A stretch of 64,000 nt of DNA from Gammaproteobacteria bacterium. GTDB lineage: Bacteria; Pseudomonadota; Gammaproteobacteria; Eutrophobiales; Eutrophobiaceae. The DNA lies in contig QKIY01000004.1 of the NCBI GenBank assembly GCA_003250975.1, positions 23,084 through 87,083 of the forward strand, read 5' to 3'. This document shows, piece after piece, positions 28,387 to 37,573 of this stretch. The notes under the pieces are model-generated. The model was not told where the DNA came from. It was given only the letters and a program-made list of their open reading frames with translations, and searched no databases. Within the stretch, counting starts at the first letter, position 1, and every line of letters starts with the position of its first letter. Position numbers and translations under genes: made by a program.

Positions 28387-29571
28387 ATGAAAGGCCCCCC
28401 GAGAATTAATAAAAACTGCCGAATGGATGATGTGCAGGCACCCGTCATCCCGATTATTGCGGAACTGATTGCAGATTCCCCCGGTACAATTTCACTTGGC
28501 CAGGGAGTTGTCTACTATGGCCCTCCACCAAGGGCTTATGAAGCACTTAAGAAAATCCATCTTGATGGAAAACTGAATGTCTATGGCCATACCGCGGGGT
28601 TACATGCATTAAGACGGCAAATCGCCGATAAATTATTGCAGGAAAACCGGATCGATACAGGTGATGGTTACACTATTATCGTCACAGCAGGTTCCAATAT
28701 GGGTTTTCTGAACGCCTTGTTTGCTATCAGCTATCCCGGTGATGAGATCATCCTGTCCGTCCCATATTACTTTAACCATGAAATGGCTACCAGGATGGTG
28801 GGATGCATTCCCGTACTGGTCGATACTGATGAAGGTTATCGGCTACGCATTAATGCTATTGGGCAAGCAATCACACCAAGGACCCGGGCAGTTGTTACCA
28901 TATCCCCGAATAACCCGACTGGCGTGGTTTACACGAAAGAGTCTCTGGCTGCAGTAAACCGGCTCTGCCGGAAGCACGGGATTTATCATATCAATGATGA
29001 GGCATATGAGTATTTCACCTATGGTAAGGAACACCATTTTTCTCCCGGAAGCCTTGCAGACAGCAGGGAACATACCATCTCCCTGTTCTCGCTCTCAAAG
29101 TCCTACGGATTTGCCAATTGGCGAATCGGATACATGGTGGTGCCCGAACATATGAAGACTGCGGTATACAAGGCACAGGACACCAACCTGATCTGTCCCT
29201 CCATTACCTCACAACTGGCCGCGGCCGGTGCCTTGGCCATTGGCAGGCAATACTGTGACAGCAAGCGGACTGTCATCGCGGAAAACCGTGAAATCATGCT
29301 AAATAAACTAAGCAATATCAATGACATATATACTATTTCTGACAATCAGGGTGCTTTTTATTTTCTCATCAAAGTCCGGACCCAACTGGACGATATGACG
29401 CTTATCAGGCGGCTAATCAAAGAACACAGGGTGGCCGTGCTTCCGGGGAGTACATTTGGCATGTCAGGGGGATGCTATATTCGCATTGCCTATGGTGCAC
29501 TCAGCAGAGAAAATGCCACAGAAGGAATTCAGCGGTTAGTTTATGGTCTGAAGGATATTGCCTGCAGCTAG
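28387..29571 (+). CDS. PLP-dependent class I/II aminotransferase
   Basis: The 394-residue protein is a fold-type I aminotransferase of the aspartate aminotransferase superfamily. It has NNPTGVVY (Asn176 region), Asp204 in HINDEAY, the PLP-binding Lys238 in SLSKSYGFANWRIGYM, and the carboxylate-binding arginine in CYIRIAYG. The substrate cannot be assigned from sequence. The gene stands alone, 56 bp after the HNH gene and 30 bp before a small secreted protein. Confidence 0.88.
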   Translation: MKGPPRINKNCRMDDVQAPVIPIIAELIADSPGTISLGQGVVYYGPPPRAYEALKKIHLDGKLNVYGHTAGLHALRRQIADKLLQENRIDTGDGYTIIVTAGSNMGFLNALFAISYPGDEIILSVPYYFNHEMATRMVGCIPVLVDTDEGYRLRINAIGQAITPRTRAVVTISPNNPTGVVYTKESLAAVNRLCRKHGIYHINDEAYEYFTYGKEHHFSPGSLADSREHTISLFSLSKSYGFANWRIGYMVVPEHMKTAVYKAQDTNLICPSITSQLAAAGALAIGRQYCDSKRTVIAENREIMLNKLSNINDIYTISDNQGAFYFLIKVRTQLDDMTLIRRLIKEHRVAVLPGSTFGMSGGCYIRIAYGALSRENATEGIQRLVYGLKDIACS

Positions 29572-29601
29572 AATAATATTAATATTGTATAGGAGCTTCT
29601 T

Positions 29602-29970
29602 ATGAGTAAATATAGTTTTGTTTTATTAATTTTATTGTTTAACGCACCTGTCCAGGGTATGGACAGTAATGGTAATTATGCTATCTGGGGTATCGGTCAA
29701 AAGCCCTGCCATCGTTATAACCTGGCCAGGGCTGCCGAAAATGATGCCGAATACAAACAATACACCATGGGCTTCCTCACTGCTTATAACCACCAGGCTG
29801 AAAACACCTACAGCATTTCGTCAAGCATGACGCTGAATGAGATCTTTTCATGGCTTGATGATGAGTGTGAACTCAAACCCATTGTCAGTTTTGAAGAAGC
29901 GCTGACGGGTTTTATTATCGAACACCATGAATCCCGCATGAAGTCCCCCCCGGGAGGGTTTGGCCGGTAA
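29602..29970 (+). CDS. Small secreted protein, possibly Rap1a/Tai-like
   Basis: The 122-residue protein starts after an AGGAG ribosome site and has a signal peptide ending near VQGMDS (residues 1-20). The mature part has two cysteines (KPCHRY and DDECEL) that could form a disulfide, and a helix pattern with YTMGFLTAYN, SMTLNEIFSWLDDEC and FEEALTGFIIEHH. That pattern resembles the small periplasmic Rap1a/Tai immunity-fold proteins, but the match is weak and no T6SS effector is nearby. Function unknown. Confidence 0.6.
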   Translation: MSKYSFVLLILLFNAPVQGMDSNGNYAIWGIGQKPCHRYNLARAAENDAEYKQYTMGFLTAYNHQAENTYSISSSMTLNEIFSWLDDECELKPIVSFEEALTGFIIEHHESRMKSPPGGFGR

Positions 29971-30039
29971 ATACCAGAAAAAACTTGTAAAATTACGCTG
30001 TATTTCTCAAAATAAAAGCCTGATAAAGTGTGAAAGCCA

Positions 30040-30068
30040 TTGATAAATACGGGCAAATCAGTCATCAT
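30040..30068 (+). promoter_or_regulatory. Candidate promoter of the OprI-like lipoprotein gene
   Basis: TTGATA (30040-30045) and CATCAT (30063-30068) are separated by 17 bp and match the sigma-70 -35 and -10 boxes at 5 and 4 of 6 positions. The predicted start lies about 55 bases upstream of the ATG at 30132. Confidence 0.35.
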
Positions 30069-30131
30069 TTCAATTTACATGAGATCTGGGGAAAACCTCA
30101 GCCTAGGTAAGGTTTAATGGGAGAAAAAACT

Positions 30132-30416
30132 ATGCAAAAAATTATTAAAGTTTCTTTACTTGCTTTATCCATCGGATTGGTAGGGGGTTGTGAAGGGGTG
30201 CAGACCCAGCAGACCGCCACTTCTTCTGCCCCGGAAGTAGGCGCAATGGAGAGAGCTAATGATGCCTATAATCTGGCTCAGACGGCTCATCAGATTGCTT
30301 CTGAGGCTGCTTATGCCGCTGACCAGGCCCAGAGAGATGCACATGCTGCATTACAGTGCTGTAATGAGAATGCCAGCAAACTGGATCGCATGTTTGAAAA
30401 AGCTATGATGAAGTAA
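30132..30416 (+). CDS. oprI: OprI/Lpp-type alanine-zipper lipoprotein
   Basis: From ATG 30132 (after GGGAG) the product has 94 residues: signal peptide with lipobox VGGC and lipidated Cys20, an alanine-rich coiled coil (about 36-75, with YAADQAQRDAHAAL), and a C-terminus LDRMFEKAMMK. The end strongly resembles Pseudomonas OprI and, like Lpp, finishes with a lysine, the residue that L,D-transpeptidases join to peptidoglycan. A Cys-Cys pair at 76-77 is unusual. An upstream in-frame ATG at 30117 is less likely. A strong terminator follows, then a convergent L,D-transpeptidase gene. Confidence 0.85.
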   Translation: MQKIIKVSLLALSIGLVGGCEGVQTQQTATSSAPEVGAMERANDAYNLAQTAHQIASEAAYAADQAQRDAHAALQCCNENASKLDRMFEKAMMK

Positions 30417-30440
30417 ACAGCTATTCTATTGAAACACTAA

Positions 30441-30470
30441 AAGCCCCGATTATCGGGGCTTTTTTTATTT
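30441..30470 (+). terminator. Rho-independent terminator of the lipoprotein gene, possibly bidirectional
   Basis: The stem GCCCCGA (30443-30449), loop TTA and TCGGGGC (30453-30459) are followed by eight T residues broken by one A. On the other strand the same hairpin follows the L,D-transpeptidase stop directly and ends in TTTT, so it may serve both convergent genes. Confidence 0.92.
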
Positions 30471-31559
30471 CTGCTTCAGCTTCTTGGGATCAATCCTGGT
30501 CTCGAGTCGCAGCCAGATAGCATCTTCATCCCTTTCCGGCCGGATGGGTAACAGGGCTGTGGAAGTTGATTCAGCCTCTTTGGCGACCTTGTCTTCCTGG
30601 GTAAGGAGAAGCTCCTTCTGCATTCCGGGAATATACATGCCGATGGGGACAGGAACACCCTTTGATTCAGAAACAACCTTCCTGACCAGTGCCCAGTCAA
30701 CCTTGTACTGCTCCTCAGGGGTGACGGATATAATGTACTTAACGACCTCTGTCAGGCTGTTTTGTGAAAAATAATCCTGATCTTCATCCAGGTAGGGATG
30801 CACTTCAAGATAGATGACACCATCCATCATTCCAACCTTGTATGGTTGATTAATAATGTTAACCGGAGTCCCGACTTCAACCCGATTGAACAGGTCTTCG
30901 ATATCTTCAGGATAAAGTCTGATGCAACCATGGCTAACACGCATACCCACACCATAGGGTTTATTGGTACCGTGTATCAGATAACTGGGTATACCAAGTC
31001 TCAGGGCATAATCGCCCAAGGGATTGTCGGGGCCTGCCTCAACAACCTCCGGCAAAGATTCTCCGTTCTCATCGTGTTCCTGCCGTATCGATTCGGGAGG
31101 GTACCAGGCTGGATTGACCGTTTTCGCGATAATCGTTGTCTGGACATAGGGGGTGGACCAACCTTCGCGGCCAACACCCAGGGGATAGGTGATCACCTTG
31201 GCCTGTTCATTCGGCTTTTTTGCCGGGAAATAATAAAGCCGCATCTCCGGTATATTCAGTACCACACCTTCCCGTGGCGCATCGGGCAGAATGAACTGGG
31301 AGGGCAAGGTAATGGTCTTCCCCTCTCCCGGAATCCAGGTGTCAATATCCGGGTTAAGCAGTTTTAAATCGTAATACCCGAATCCGTTTGTCCGGCCGAT
31401 ATCCAGCAGGGTGTCATTAAAGCCTGCATCGGCAGACCTGATCTCACCAATCACGGACTCATTCTCACGTATGTCATAGATCATGGCCGCAGCAGCCGCT
31501 CTGCCTCCCAGGACAGATGCCGTGACCAGTAAAACAATAAAAATATGTCTTGTAATCAT
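30465..31559 (-). CDS. L,D-transpeptidase (ErfK/YbiS family) with LysM-like domain
   Basis: The 364-residue protein has a signal peptide (about 1-25, ending AAAAA), a LysM-like domain (about 29-90), and a YkuD catalytic domain (about 97-235) with His196 in HGTNKP and the catalytic SHGCIRLYP (His210, Cys212), then a C-terminal extension of about 130 residues. Such enzymes form 3-3 crosslinks or attach Lpp to peptidoglycan in the periplasm. The neighbouring OprI-like protein with a C-terminal lysine makes a lipoprotein-anchoring role attractive. It is convergent with that gene. Confidence 0.92.
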   Translation of the reverse strand: MITRHIFIVLLVTASVLGGRAAAAAMIYDIRENESVIGEIRSADAGFNDTLLDIGRTNGFGYYDLKLLNPDIDTWIPGEGKTITLPSQFILPDAPREGVVLNIPEMRLYYFPAKKPNEQAKVITYPLGVGREGWSTPYVQTTIIAKTVNPAWYPPESIRQEHDENGESLPEVVEAGPDNPLGDYALRLGIPSYLIHGTNKPYGVGMRVSHGCIRLYPEDIEDLFNRVEVGTPVNIINQPYKVGMMDGVIYLEVHPYLDEDQDYFSQNSLTEVVKYIISVTPEEQYKVDWALVRKVVSESKGVPVPIGMYIPGMQKELLLTQEDKVAKEAESTSTALLPIRPERDEDAIWLRLETRIDPKKLKQK

Positions 31560-31635
31560 GTTAAATACAAATTTACTTAACTGCGCTAAGTTTATGACTT
31601 GCCTAGTATATATCCGATAAGTATAGAACTGCCAA

Positions 31636-34600
31636 TCAGATTGTCATGTTGTGATCACTTTCACCCATTCTTAGCAGGCTGGGCAGCAATAAAAGGGTAA
31701 AAATCGTGCTTATAAACATGCCACCGATAATGACCGATGCCAAGCCACGGTAAAGCTCTGTACCAGCACCCGGGATGAGCATCAGCGGCAACATGCCAAA
31801 TATGGTTGTCAATGTACTCATCATGATGGGACGCAGTCGGATATGAATCGCGCGGGATACCGCTTCTTGCCGATCCATGCCTTCCCGTTCGCCCTGGCGG
31901 GCCTGATAAACCAGTAATATGGCATTATTCACCACGATCCCGAGCAGGATAATAAATCCAATCATGGTCAACAGATCCATTCGCTGGATCAAGGTAAACC
32001 CGAACAATGCAGGGACGACATTAACCAATTTAAGGGCAATCACGCCGCCTACTGTTGCCAGCGGGATCGACATGATGACCAGCAAGCTATCCTTGAACGA
32101 ACGGAACAGCGCGCTCATGAGCAGGTAAAGGATTGCGATAGCCAGCAGAAAACTGCCCTTCATGCTTTTCAGTGCTGAATCAAGCTTGTCTGCAGTCCCC
32201 GCATAGCGAATAGATCCGTCTACAGGCATATATGGCGCGATTTCGGGTGCTATCTCTGTCTTGAGAAAAGTGACTGCATCTTCTAACGACACAGTTTCAG
32301 GTGGACTGACCCTCAGGGTAACGGTCCTGCGGCGATTGATACGCCGGATCTCCTCTGGTCCTGACGTGCGTGTGATATTGACCAGTTCACTCAGCGGGAG
32401 GATTCCAGCACCCGGCGTAGCAAGGGGCAGACTTTGTAATTCCTCTTCTTTTGTCCAGGGAGTAGACCGAACAATTATATCAAGAGTCTGTTCTCCATCG
32501 AAATAGTCGCCCACATACAAACCATCACCAAAGGCCCTGATAATATTGGCCATTATCGCCCTGTCCCAGCCTGCTTCGGAAATACGTCGGTCATTGGGTT
32601 CCAGTCTGAGTTCAGGTTGTGCCAGTTCCAGACCAGGGAAAGGGCGGATATTCGCGCCTGGCATCTTTTGTTTTATCAGAATAAATGCCTGAAAGGCGGC
32701 ATCCATCAGGGCGGAGATATCACGGCCCTGCAGGTCCATATCCACTGTCCTGCCTTCACCAAAGCTGCCAAACAAGGATGCACGGTTTACCACTCCTATT
32801 GTATCGGGCAGATCACCCAGCACGGAGCTTATCAACGGCAGCAACTTGGCTGTCTCCTCCGGGTCTTCGCTACGCGCCCCAAGAAACACTCCTCGGCTGA
32901 ACGCCACAAAAAAATAATTTTTGATCTCAGGATCAGATGTATCCTCAAGATAGGGTTTCAGTTTTTCTGCAATAACTTGCCCCATTTCATTTTCCAGATA
33001 ATCGATATTTGCCCCCGGAGGTGGCAAAACAAAACCAAATACCAGATTACGGTTACCTTCTGGGAGATAATCGGCTTTGGGCAAAAGGGCCCATGCGAGG
33101 GTAACAGGGATTATGATGAGTCCTACTATCCAGAGGATCCTTTTCCTGTTACTGTCCGTCACCGACATGACGCTGTCAGCAATCCTCTCCCACCATTGAT
33201 GGTGGGGATCAACCGGCATCTGCTTACCCAGGTAATGTTGCGCGAGCGTTGGGACAACCGTGATGGCCACCAGCAGTGAAATACTAACTGCCGCGGTGAT
33301 GGTGAGGGCAAGATCCGCGAACAACTGCCCAGCTTCATCCCGTAAAAATACGATTGGTAGAAAGATGGCGACAGTTGTTGCAGTCGAGGCTACCAGGGCA
33401 CCCATGACCTGGCCCGCACCATGCAGTGATGCCCTGATCATGTCCTCGCCCTGTTCACGCAACCTGACAATGTTTTCAAGCACAACAATGGAGGCATCGA
33501 GCACCATCCCAACAGCAAAGGCCAGGCCGGCTAGAGAGATCACATTCAGTGTCCTGCCCGTCAGGTCCATAAAGATAAAACTGCCGATAATACAGACAGG
33601 GATAGAGACTGCCACCATCAGGGTTGCACGGAACCTGCGCAAGAACCACCACAAGACGCTGATTGCAAGAACAATGCCTGCCCCGAGGTTGTTTCTCAGC
33701 ATGACAATGGAATTATCAATATAGGTGGTTTCATCATAGACCTGCTCTAAGCTAAGCCCTGCACGCCTAAGCGAACCCTCATGCAATTCCGCTACCGCCT
33801 CTCTCAAACCTTCCATTATTTGAAGTACATTCACACCGGATTCGCGCTGGGCGTTCACCGCAATTGCCAGTGAGCCGTTGTGTAATACAAAGCTGCTCTT
33901 GTCAACCTGTCGCCGTTCCACCGTCGCCACATCACGCAGGAAGATCGGATACCCCTCTCTCCAGTCGATAATTAGGGAGCCAAGATCATCCAGACGATAT
34001 TTACCGGTAAAGCGTATGCTATATTCACGTTTGCCGATATCGGCAAACCCGCCGGAGATATCCTCACCGCTCGCCGCCAGCCGGGAAACCACCGGCAGTG
34101 TTAACTCGAGGCTGGCCGCCTTGTAGGGATCAAATTCAACCCGGATTTCGTATTCACTGCCACCATAAATCTCTGACCGGGCGACACCGGGGATGCGCTC
34201 GAAACGTGTCTGGACTACCTCCTCAACATAATCCTTGTAGGTTGAGATGTCTGACTTGTTTCCAGGTAATGGTTTAATAATGAACCAGGCAATCGCGCGG
34301 GCATTACTGCCGACACTACTGATAGTCGGTTCATCTGCGTCTTCCGGGTAACTCGGCACCTGGTTAAGGCGGTTCAATACCTCTATCAACGCCCGGCGCA
34401 GGTCCATGTCAACTACAAATCGGATGCTTATTTCACCACGCCCCTCCTGCGCCTTCGCCTCCATTTCAATCATTCCTGGAAGACCGCGCAACACATCTTC
34501 CTGTGGTTCGATGATTTCTGCTTCAACTTCATTGGGGGCGGCCGCACGCCAGTTGGTAGTAATGGTAATTTCTGGTTCCTGTATCTCCGGCGTGAGTTGG

Positions 34601-34701
34601 ATTGGCAGCTGTTGAAGACTCAGTGATCCGAACAGGATTACGAGTAACACAGCTACTGCAACGGCAATATGATTACCAAGACTTAGTTCAGTGAGCTTCA
34701 A
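31636..34701 (-). CDS. RND-type efflux transporter, inner-membrane subunit (AcrB/HAE family)
   Basis: The 1021-residue protein has the RND layout: a first helix, a large periplasmic loop, helices 2-6, a second loop and helices 8-12. The proton-relay aspartate region GLAFAVGMVLDASIVVLENIVR (in two parts) is present, as is GIVVNNAILLVYQARQGEREG in the second half. The start is TTG 34701, nine bases after the adaptor gene, with which it forms an operon. No outer-membrane channel is encoded here, so a TolC-like protein elsewhere is needed. The drug or lipid substrate is unknown. Confidence 0.92.
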   Translation of the reverse strand: MKLTELSLGNHIAVAVAVLLVILFGSLSLQQLPIQLTPEIQEPEITITTNWRAAAPNEVEAEIIEPQEDVLRGLPGMIEMEAKAQEGRGEISIRFVVDMDLRRALIEVLNRLNQVPSYPEDADEPTISSVGSNARAIAWFIIKPLPGNKSDISTYKDYVEEVVQTRFERIPGVARSEIYGGSEYEIRVEFDPYKAASLELTLPVVSRLAASGEDISGGFADIGKREYSIRFTGKYRLDDLGSLIIDWREGYPIFLRDVATVERRQVDKSSFVLHNGSLAIAVNAQRESGVNVLQIMEGLREAVAELHEGSLRRAGLSLEQVYDETTYIDNSIVMLRNNLGAGIVLAISVLWWFLRRFRATLMVAVSIPVCIIGSFIFMDLTGRTLNVISLAGLAFAVGMVLDASIVVLENIVRLREQGEDMIRASLHGAGQVMGALVASTATTVAIFLPIVFLRDEAGQLFADLALTITAAVSISLLVAITVVPTLAQHYLGKQMPVDPHHQWWERIADSVMSVTDSNRKRILWIVGLIIIPVTLAWALLPKADYLPEGNRNLVFGFVLPPPGANIDYLENEMGQVIAEKLKPYLEDTSDPEIKNYFFVAFSRGVFLGARSEDPEETAKLLPLISSVLGDLPDTIGVVNRASLFGSFGEGRTVDMDLQGRDISALMDAAFQAFILIKQKMPGANIRPFPGLELAQPELRLEPNDRRISEAGWDRAIMANIIRAFGDGLYVGDYFDGEQTLDIIVRSTPWTKEEELQSLPLATPGAGILPLSELVNITRTSGPEEIRRINRRRTVTLRVSPPETVSLEDAVTFLKTEIAPEIAPYMPVDGSIRYAGTADKLDSALKSMKGSFLLAIAILYLLMSALFRSFKDSLLVIMSIPLATVGGVIALKLVNVVPALFGFTLIQRMDLLTMIGFIILLGIVVNNAILLVYQARQGEREGMDRQEAVSRAIHIRLRPIMMSTLTTIFGMLPLMLIPGAGTELYRGLASVIIGGMFISTIFTLLLLPSLLRMGESDHNMTI

Positions 34702-34709
34702 GACAGGGA

Positions 34710-35771
34710 TTATCCTTTTCTGATTATTACTTTTTGTCCGTTTCTCAGGCGCTCATTACCCCTGATTACAATGATATCCCCTGGCTCAATTTCACCCTTA
34801 ATCTCTATCAGGCCATTATTGGACATTCCGGTTTTCACAAAGACCTCCTCTGCAACCCCGTCCCTGATAAGAAAGACACTGATCTTTTCCTGGCGTATAA
34901 CAAGCGCATCAGATGGAACGGCCGTTACTGTGCGCGGCTTGCTGTCCGGGATGGCAATTTTCAAAGCCTGTCCGGCCATCCATTCATCTTCCTCAAGTGA
35001 CATCCTGATTTCATAGAGCCTCGAGCGAATATCACCCACAGGAACGATGGTGCTCACTTTGGCCCTGATATCTCTTTCACCCGTAGTGGCCGTTAATTCG
35101 TCACCTCGCTTGATGTAATCGATGTTTCTGACCGGAATACGTGCCTGGATTTCCAGTAGATCTGTATTAACTAGCTTGAGGATATCGTCACCTTCCGATG
35201 CCCATTCACCCTCGGTCTTGTATCGTTCACTGATTACTCCTGAAAAAGGCGCCCTGATAACCGTTTTATCCAACCGTGTCTGCGCCATGCTAAAACGTGC
35301 CTTGTTTATTTCCAGCTGACCAGCGGCCTCGTCCCGTCGGGATTGCGTTTCATCAAGTAGGCTTTTGGCCGCGTTATTCTGCTTCGCCAGCTTTTCAAGC
35401 CGCTGCGTTTCCCTACCAAGGTAGTCTAGACGTGATTTAATGGGAGGAATTTCTGCCTTTGCCGCCTCCAATTCTAGCCGGATAATGTCATCATCCAGCC
35501 GTACAAGGACGTCACCCTTCTCAACATGTGTACCAATATCGTGGATTAGTTCTATCCGCCCGTCCACTTCAGCGGCTATTTCAGAATCAAAACGGCTGAT
35601 TACGGTGCCCGGTAACCAGATGACAGGTGAGAGATTTACTTCGACAACCTCAGCGACATCCACTAGTGCGGCACCATTGCCTCCTGCTTTTGCAAAAGGA
35701 ACTGTTGTAAGTAACAGGACAAGACCCAGGAATAAATGAGTATGATAGCGAAATATAGAGGAGTCTTTCAT
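34710..35771 (-). CDS. RND efflux periplasmic adaptor subunit (membrane fusion protein)
   Basis: From ATG 35771 (MKDSSIFRYHTHLFLGLVLLL) the protein has 353 residues with a clear signal peptide ending near PFAKAG; an upstream in-frame start at 35831 would place 20 polar residues ahead of it. The lipoyl half-motif VDGRIELIHDIGTHVEKGDVL is split by an alpha-hairpin (about 105-160, LEAAKAEIPPIKSRLDYLG), then the beta-barrel (VIRAPFSGVISERY). It links the RND pump at 31.6 kb to an outer-membrane channel. It lacks the lipobox of AcrA. Confidence 0.9.
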   Translation of the reverse strand: MKDSSIFRYHTHLFLGLVLLLTTVPFAKAGGNGAALVDVAEVVEVNLSPVIWLPGTVISRFDSEIAAEVDGRIELIHDIGTHVEKGDVLVRLDDDIIRLELEAAKAEIPPIKSRLDYLGRETQRLEKLAKQNNAAKSLLDETQSRRDEAAGQLEINKARFSMAQTRLDKTVIRAPFSGVISERYKTEGEWASEGDDILKLVNTDLLEIQARIPVRNIDYIKRGDELTATTGERDIRAKVSTIVPVGDIRSRLYEIRMSLEEDEWMAGQALKIAIPDSKPRTVTAVPSDALVIRQEKISVFLIRDGVAEEVFVKTGMSNNGLIEIKGEIEPGDIIVIRGNERLRNGQKVIIRKG

Positions 35772-35890
35772 AAATCCGGGGTATGTCCAGACAGTGGTTA
35801 TTATTAAGTGCACTCTAGCAAATAACGGCACTGTTTAAGATAATTTTTTTGATTTTCAGTACAGGCCAGACAATACCAGGGAGACAGTGG

Positions 35891-36418
35891 TTATTTTTCC
35901 AGCAGTCTGGGCATCAATTCAACAAGATTACAGGGCCGTGTACGGTAATCCAGCTGCTTAATGATAAGCTGATCCCAGGCGGTAGCGCAGGCATTCGTAG
36001 AACCCGGCAGGCAGAAGATGAAAGTACCGTTACAAACTCCTGCGATAGTGCGCGACTGTATGGTGGAGGTCCCTATCTGCTCATAGGAGATGGCACGAAA
36101 CGTTTCACCGAATCCCGGGATCTCCTTGTCCAGCAATACTGAAACCGCCTCAGGTGTACCATCGCGTCCAGTGATGCCTGTTCCTCCGGTTGTAATGATT
36201 GCCTGGACCGCATCATCGATACACCACTGTGTAATTACGGCGCGGATATTATAAATATTGTCTGGAACAATTTTTTTATCCTGGAGCCTGTGCCCAGCCT
36301 CCTGCAACCGGGAAACCAGCAAGTTCCCCGATTTATCATTTCCCTCGGTCCGTGTATCGGAAATAGTCAGTATGGCAATGCCCACTGGAATAAAGTCACG
36401 CGTTTGTTTTTCAGCCAT
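35891..36418 (-). CDS. moaB: Molybdenum cofactor biosynthesis protein MoaB
   Basis: MoaB/MogA family proteins adenylylate molybdopterin before molybdate insertion. The 175-residue protein (E. coli MoaB 170) has ILTISDTRTEGNDKSG near the N-terminus and the binding loop TTGGTGITGRDGTPE. The family role in E. coli MoaB is less clear than that of MogA, and no separate mogA is seen, so this protein may supply the activity. It lies far from the other moa genes at 54.9-60.6 kb. Confidence 0.9.
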   Translation of the reverse strand: MAEKQTRDFIPVGIAILTISDTRTEGNDKSGNLLVSRLQEAGHRLQDKKIVPDNIYNIRAVITQWCIDDAVQAIITTGGTGITGRDGTPEAVSVLLDKEIPGFGETFRAISYEQIGTSTIQSRTIAGVCNGTFIFCLPGSTNACATAWDQLIIKQLDYRTRPCNLVELMPRLLEK

Positions 36419-36474
36419 AATCCAGCCTTGTAAAGTAGGATATAATCAAAACCTGATGCAAATAGTACTGCAAG

Positions 36475-36888
36475 ATGACCCCTACACCCAAACGGAATGA
36501 TCCTGAAAACGGGGCAATTCGCCTCGACAAGTGGCTATGGTGTGCACGGTTTTATAAAACACGCAGTCTGGCAGCAGAAGCCATCCGGAACGGCAGGATC
36601 ACTGTCAATGAGGTTCGTGCAAAACCGGCTAGGCTGGTTAAGACGGGGGATAATGTTGTCATCAGGCGTGGCCCTTTCAATTTTGATATTACGATAACAT
36701 CCCTGTCAAAGAGCAGGAAATCTGCCAGGGAAGCCACCCGGCTATATACAGAAGACCCTCAAAGCCTTACCAAACGGGAAGAATTAACAGAACAGATCAA
36801 GCTCGACGCGGGACTTGGTCTGAAAACGAAGGGTAAACCCACAAAACGTGACCGGCGCGAAATAATCCGTCTCAAGAACAGGATCTAA
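36475..36888 (+). CDS. hslR: Ribosome-associated heat shock protein Hsp15
   Basis: Hsp15 recycles 50S subunits carrying nascent chains. The 137-residue protein (E. coli 133) has the S4 RNA-binding domain IRLDKWLWCARFYKTRSLA through GRITVNEVRAKPARLVKTGDNV and a basic C-terminal tail. The gene is divergent from moaB and convergent with the nitroreductase gene, five bases away. Confidence 0.92.
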   Translation: MTPTPKRNDPENGAIRLDKWLWCARFYKTRSLAAEAIRNGRITVNEVRAKPARLVKTGDNVVIRRGPFNFDITITSLSKSRKSAREATRLYTEDPQSLTKREELTEQIKLDAGLGLKTKGKPTKRDRREIIRLKNRI

Positions 36889-36893
36889 AAGAT

Positions 36894-37499
36894 CTAGATT
36901 TTATAGGCGTTACCCCACCTTCCCTCAAAAAAATTATGTGCCAAGGGGTGACGTTGCCGATCAGAAAGTTCCCTTTCCCTGGTTTCCCCTTTAATCCTGT
37001 CCAGAGGCAGTTGGTAGCCAACTGCCATCATTGCCATAGGAATATATTGATCAGGTATGCCAAATAATTCCCGCGCCCTGTCAGCATTAAAACCTCCCAT
37101 CTGATGAACCATTAAGCCCTGATCCGTTGCCTGCAGACACAGGCTGACAGCCGCGGCACCCGTATCATATTGTGCCCAGCGGTTCGACTTTCCATTTCTC
37201 GAAAACAGGGTGTCAGCAATCGAGAGAATCAATACGGGAGCATTGACCGCCCAGACCTGGTTGCCTTCTGACAGGCAGGAAAATGCATTATCCCAGCCGG
37301 TTTTATCATTGCGCCTGTCAAAAACGATAAAACGCCAGGGCTGATCCCCATAGCAAGACGGTGCCCAGCGAGCCGCTTCAAGCAAAGGAATTATTTCCTC
37401 CTTACTGACAGGTCTGTCAGGATCATAAGCTCTGCCACTCCATCTGCTTGCAATCAGATCATTAATATTTACTGATGTAGTCGCTTTTTTCTCTATCAT
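36894..37499 (-). CDS. Nitroreductase family FMN oxidoreductase
   Basis: The 201-residue protein shows the nitroreductase FMN-binding blocks SRWSGRAYDPDRPVSKEEI, ARWAPSCYGDQPWRFIVFD and a C-terminal MAMMAVGYQLPLDR. These dimeric enzymes use NAD(P)H to reduce nitro compounds, quinones or flavins; the physiological substrate cannot be inferred here. It is divergent from the moxR operon. Confidence 0.87.
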   Translation of the reverse strand: MIEKKATTSVNINDLIASRWSGRAYDPDRPVSKEEIIPLLEAARWAPSCYGDQPWRFIVFDRRNDKTGWDNAFSCLSEGNQVWAVNAPVLILSIADTLFSRNGKSNRWAQYDTGAAAVSLCLQATDQGLMVHQMGGFNADRARELFGIPDQYIPMAMMAVGYQLPLDRIKGETRERELSDRQRHPLAHNFFEGRWGNAYKI

Positions 37500-37573
37500 A
37501 ATAATAATGTTTATTTATCGAGTGTTAATAATTGTCTATAGTGTATGTGAAAAAACAGAAATCTTATTATCCC

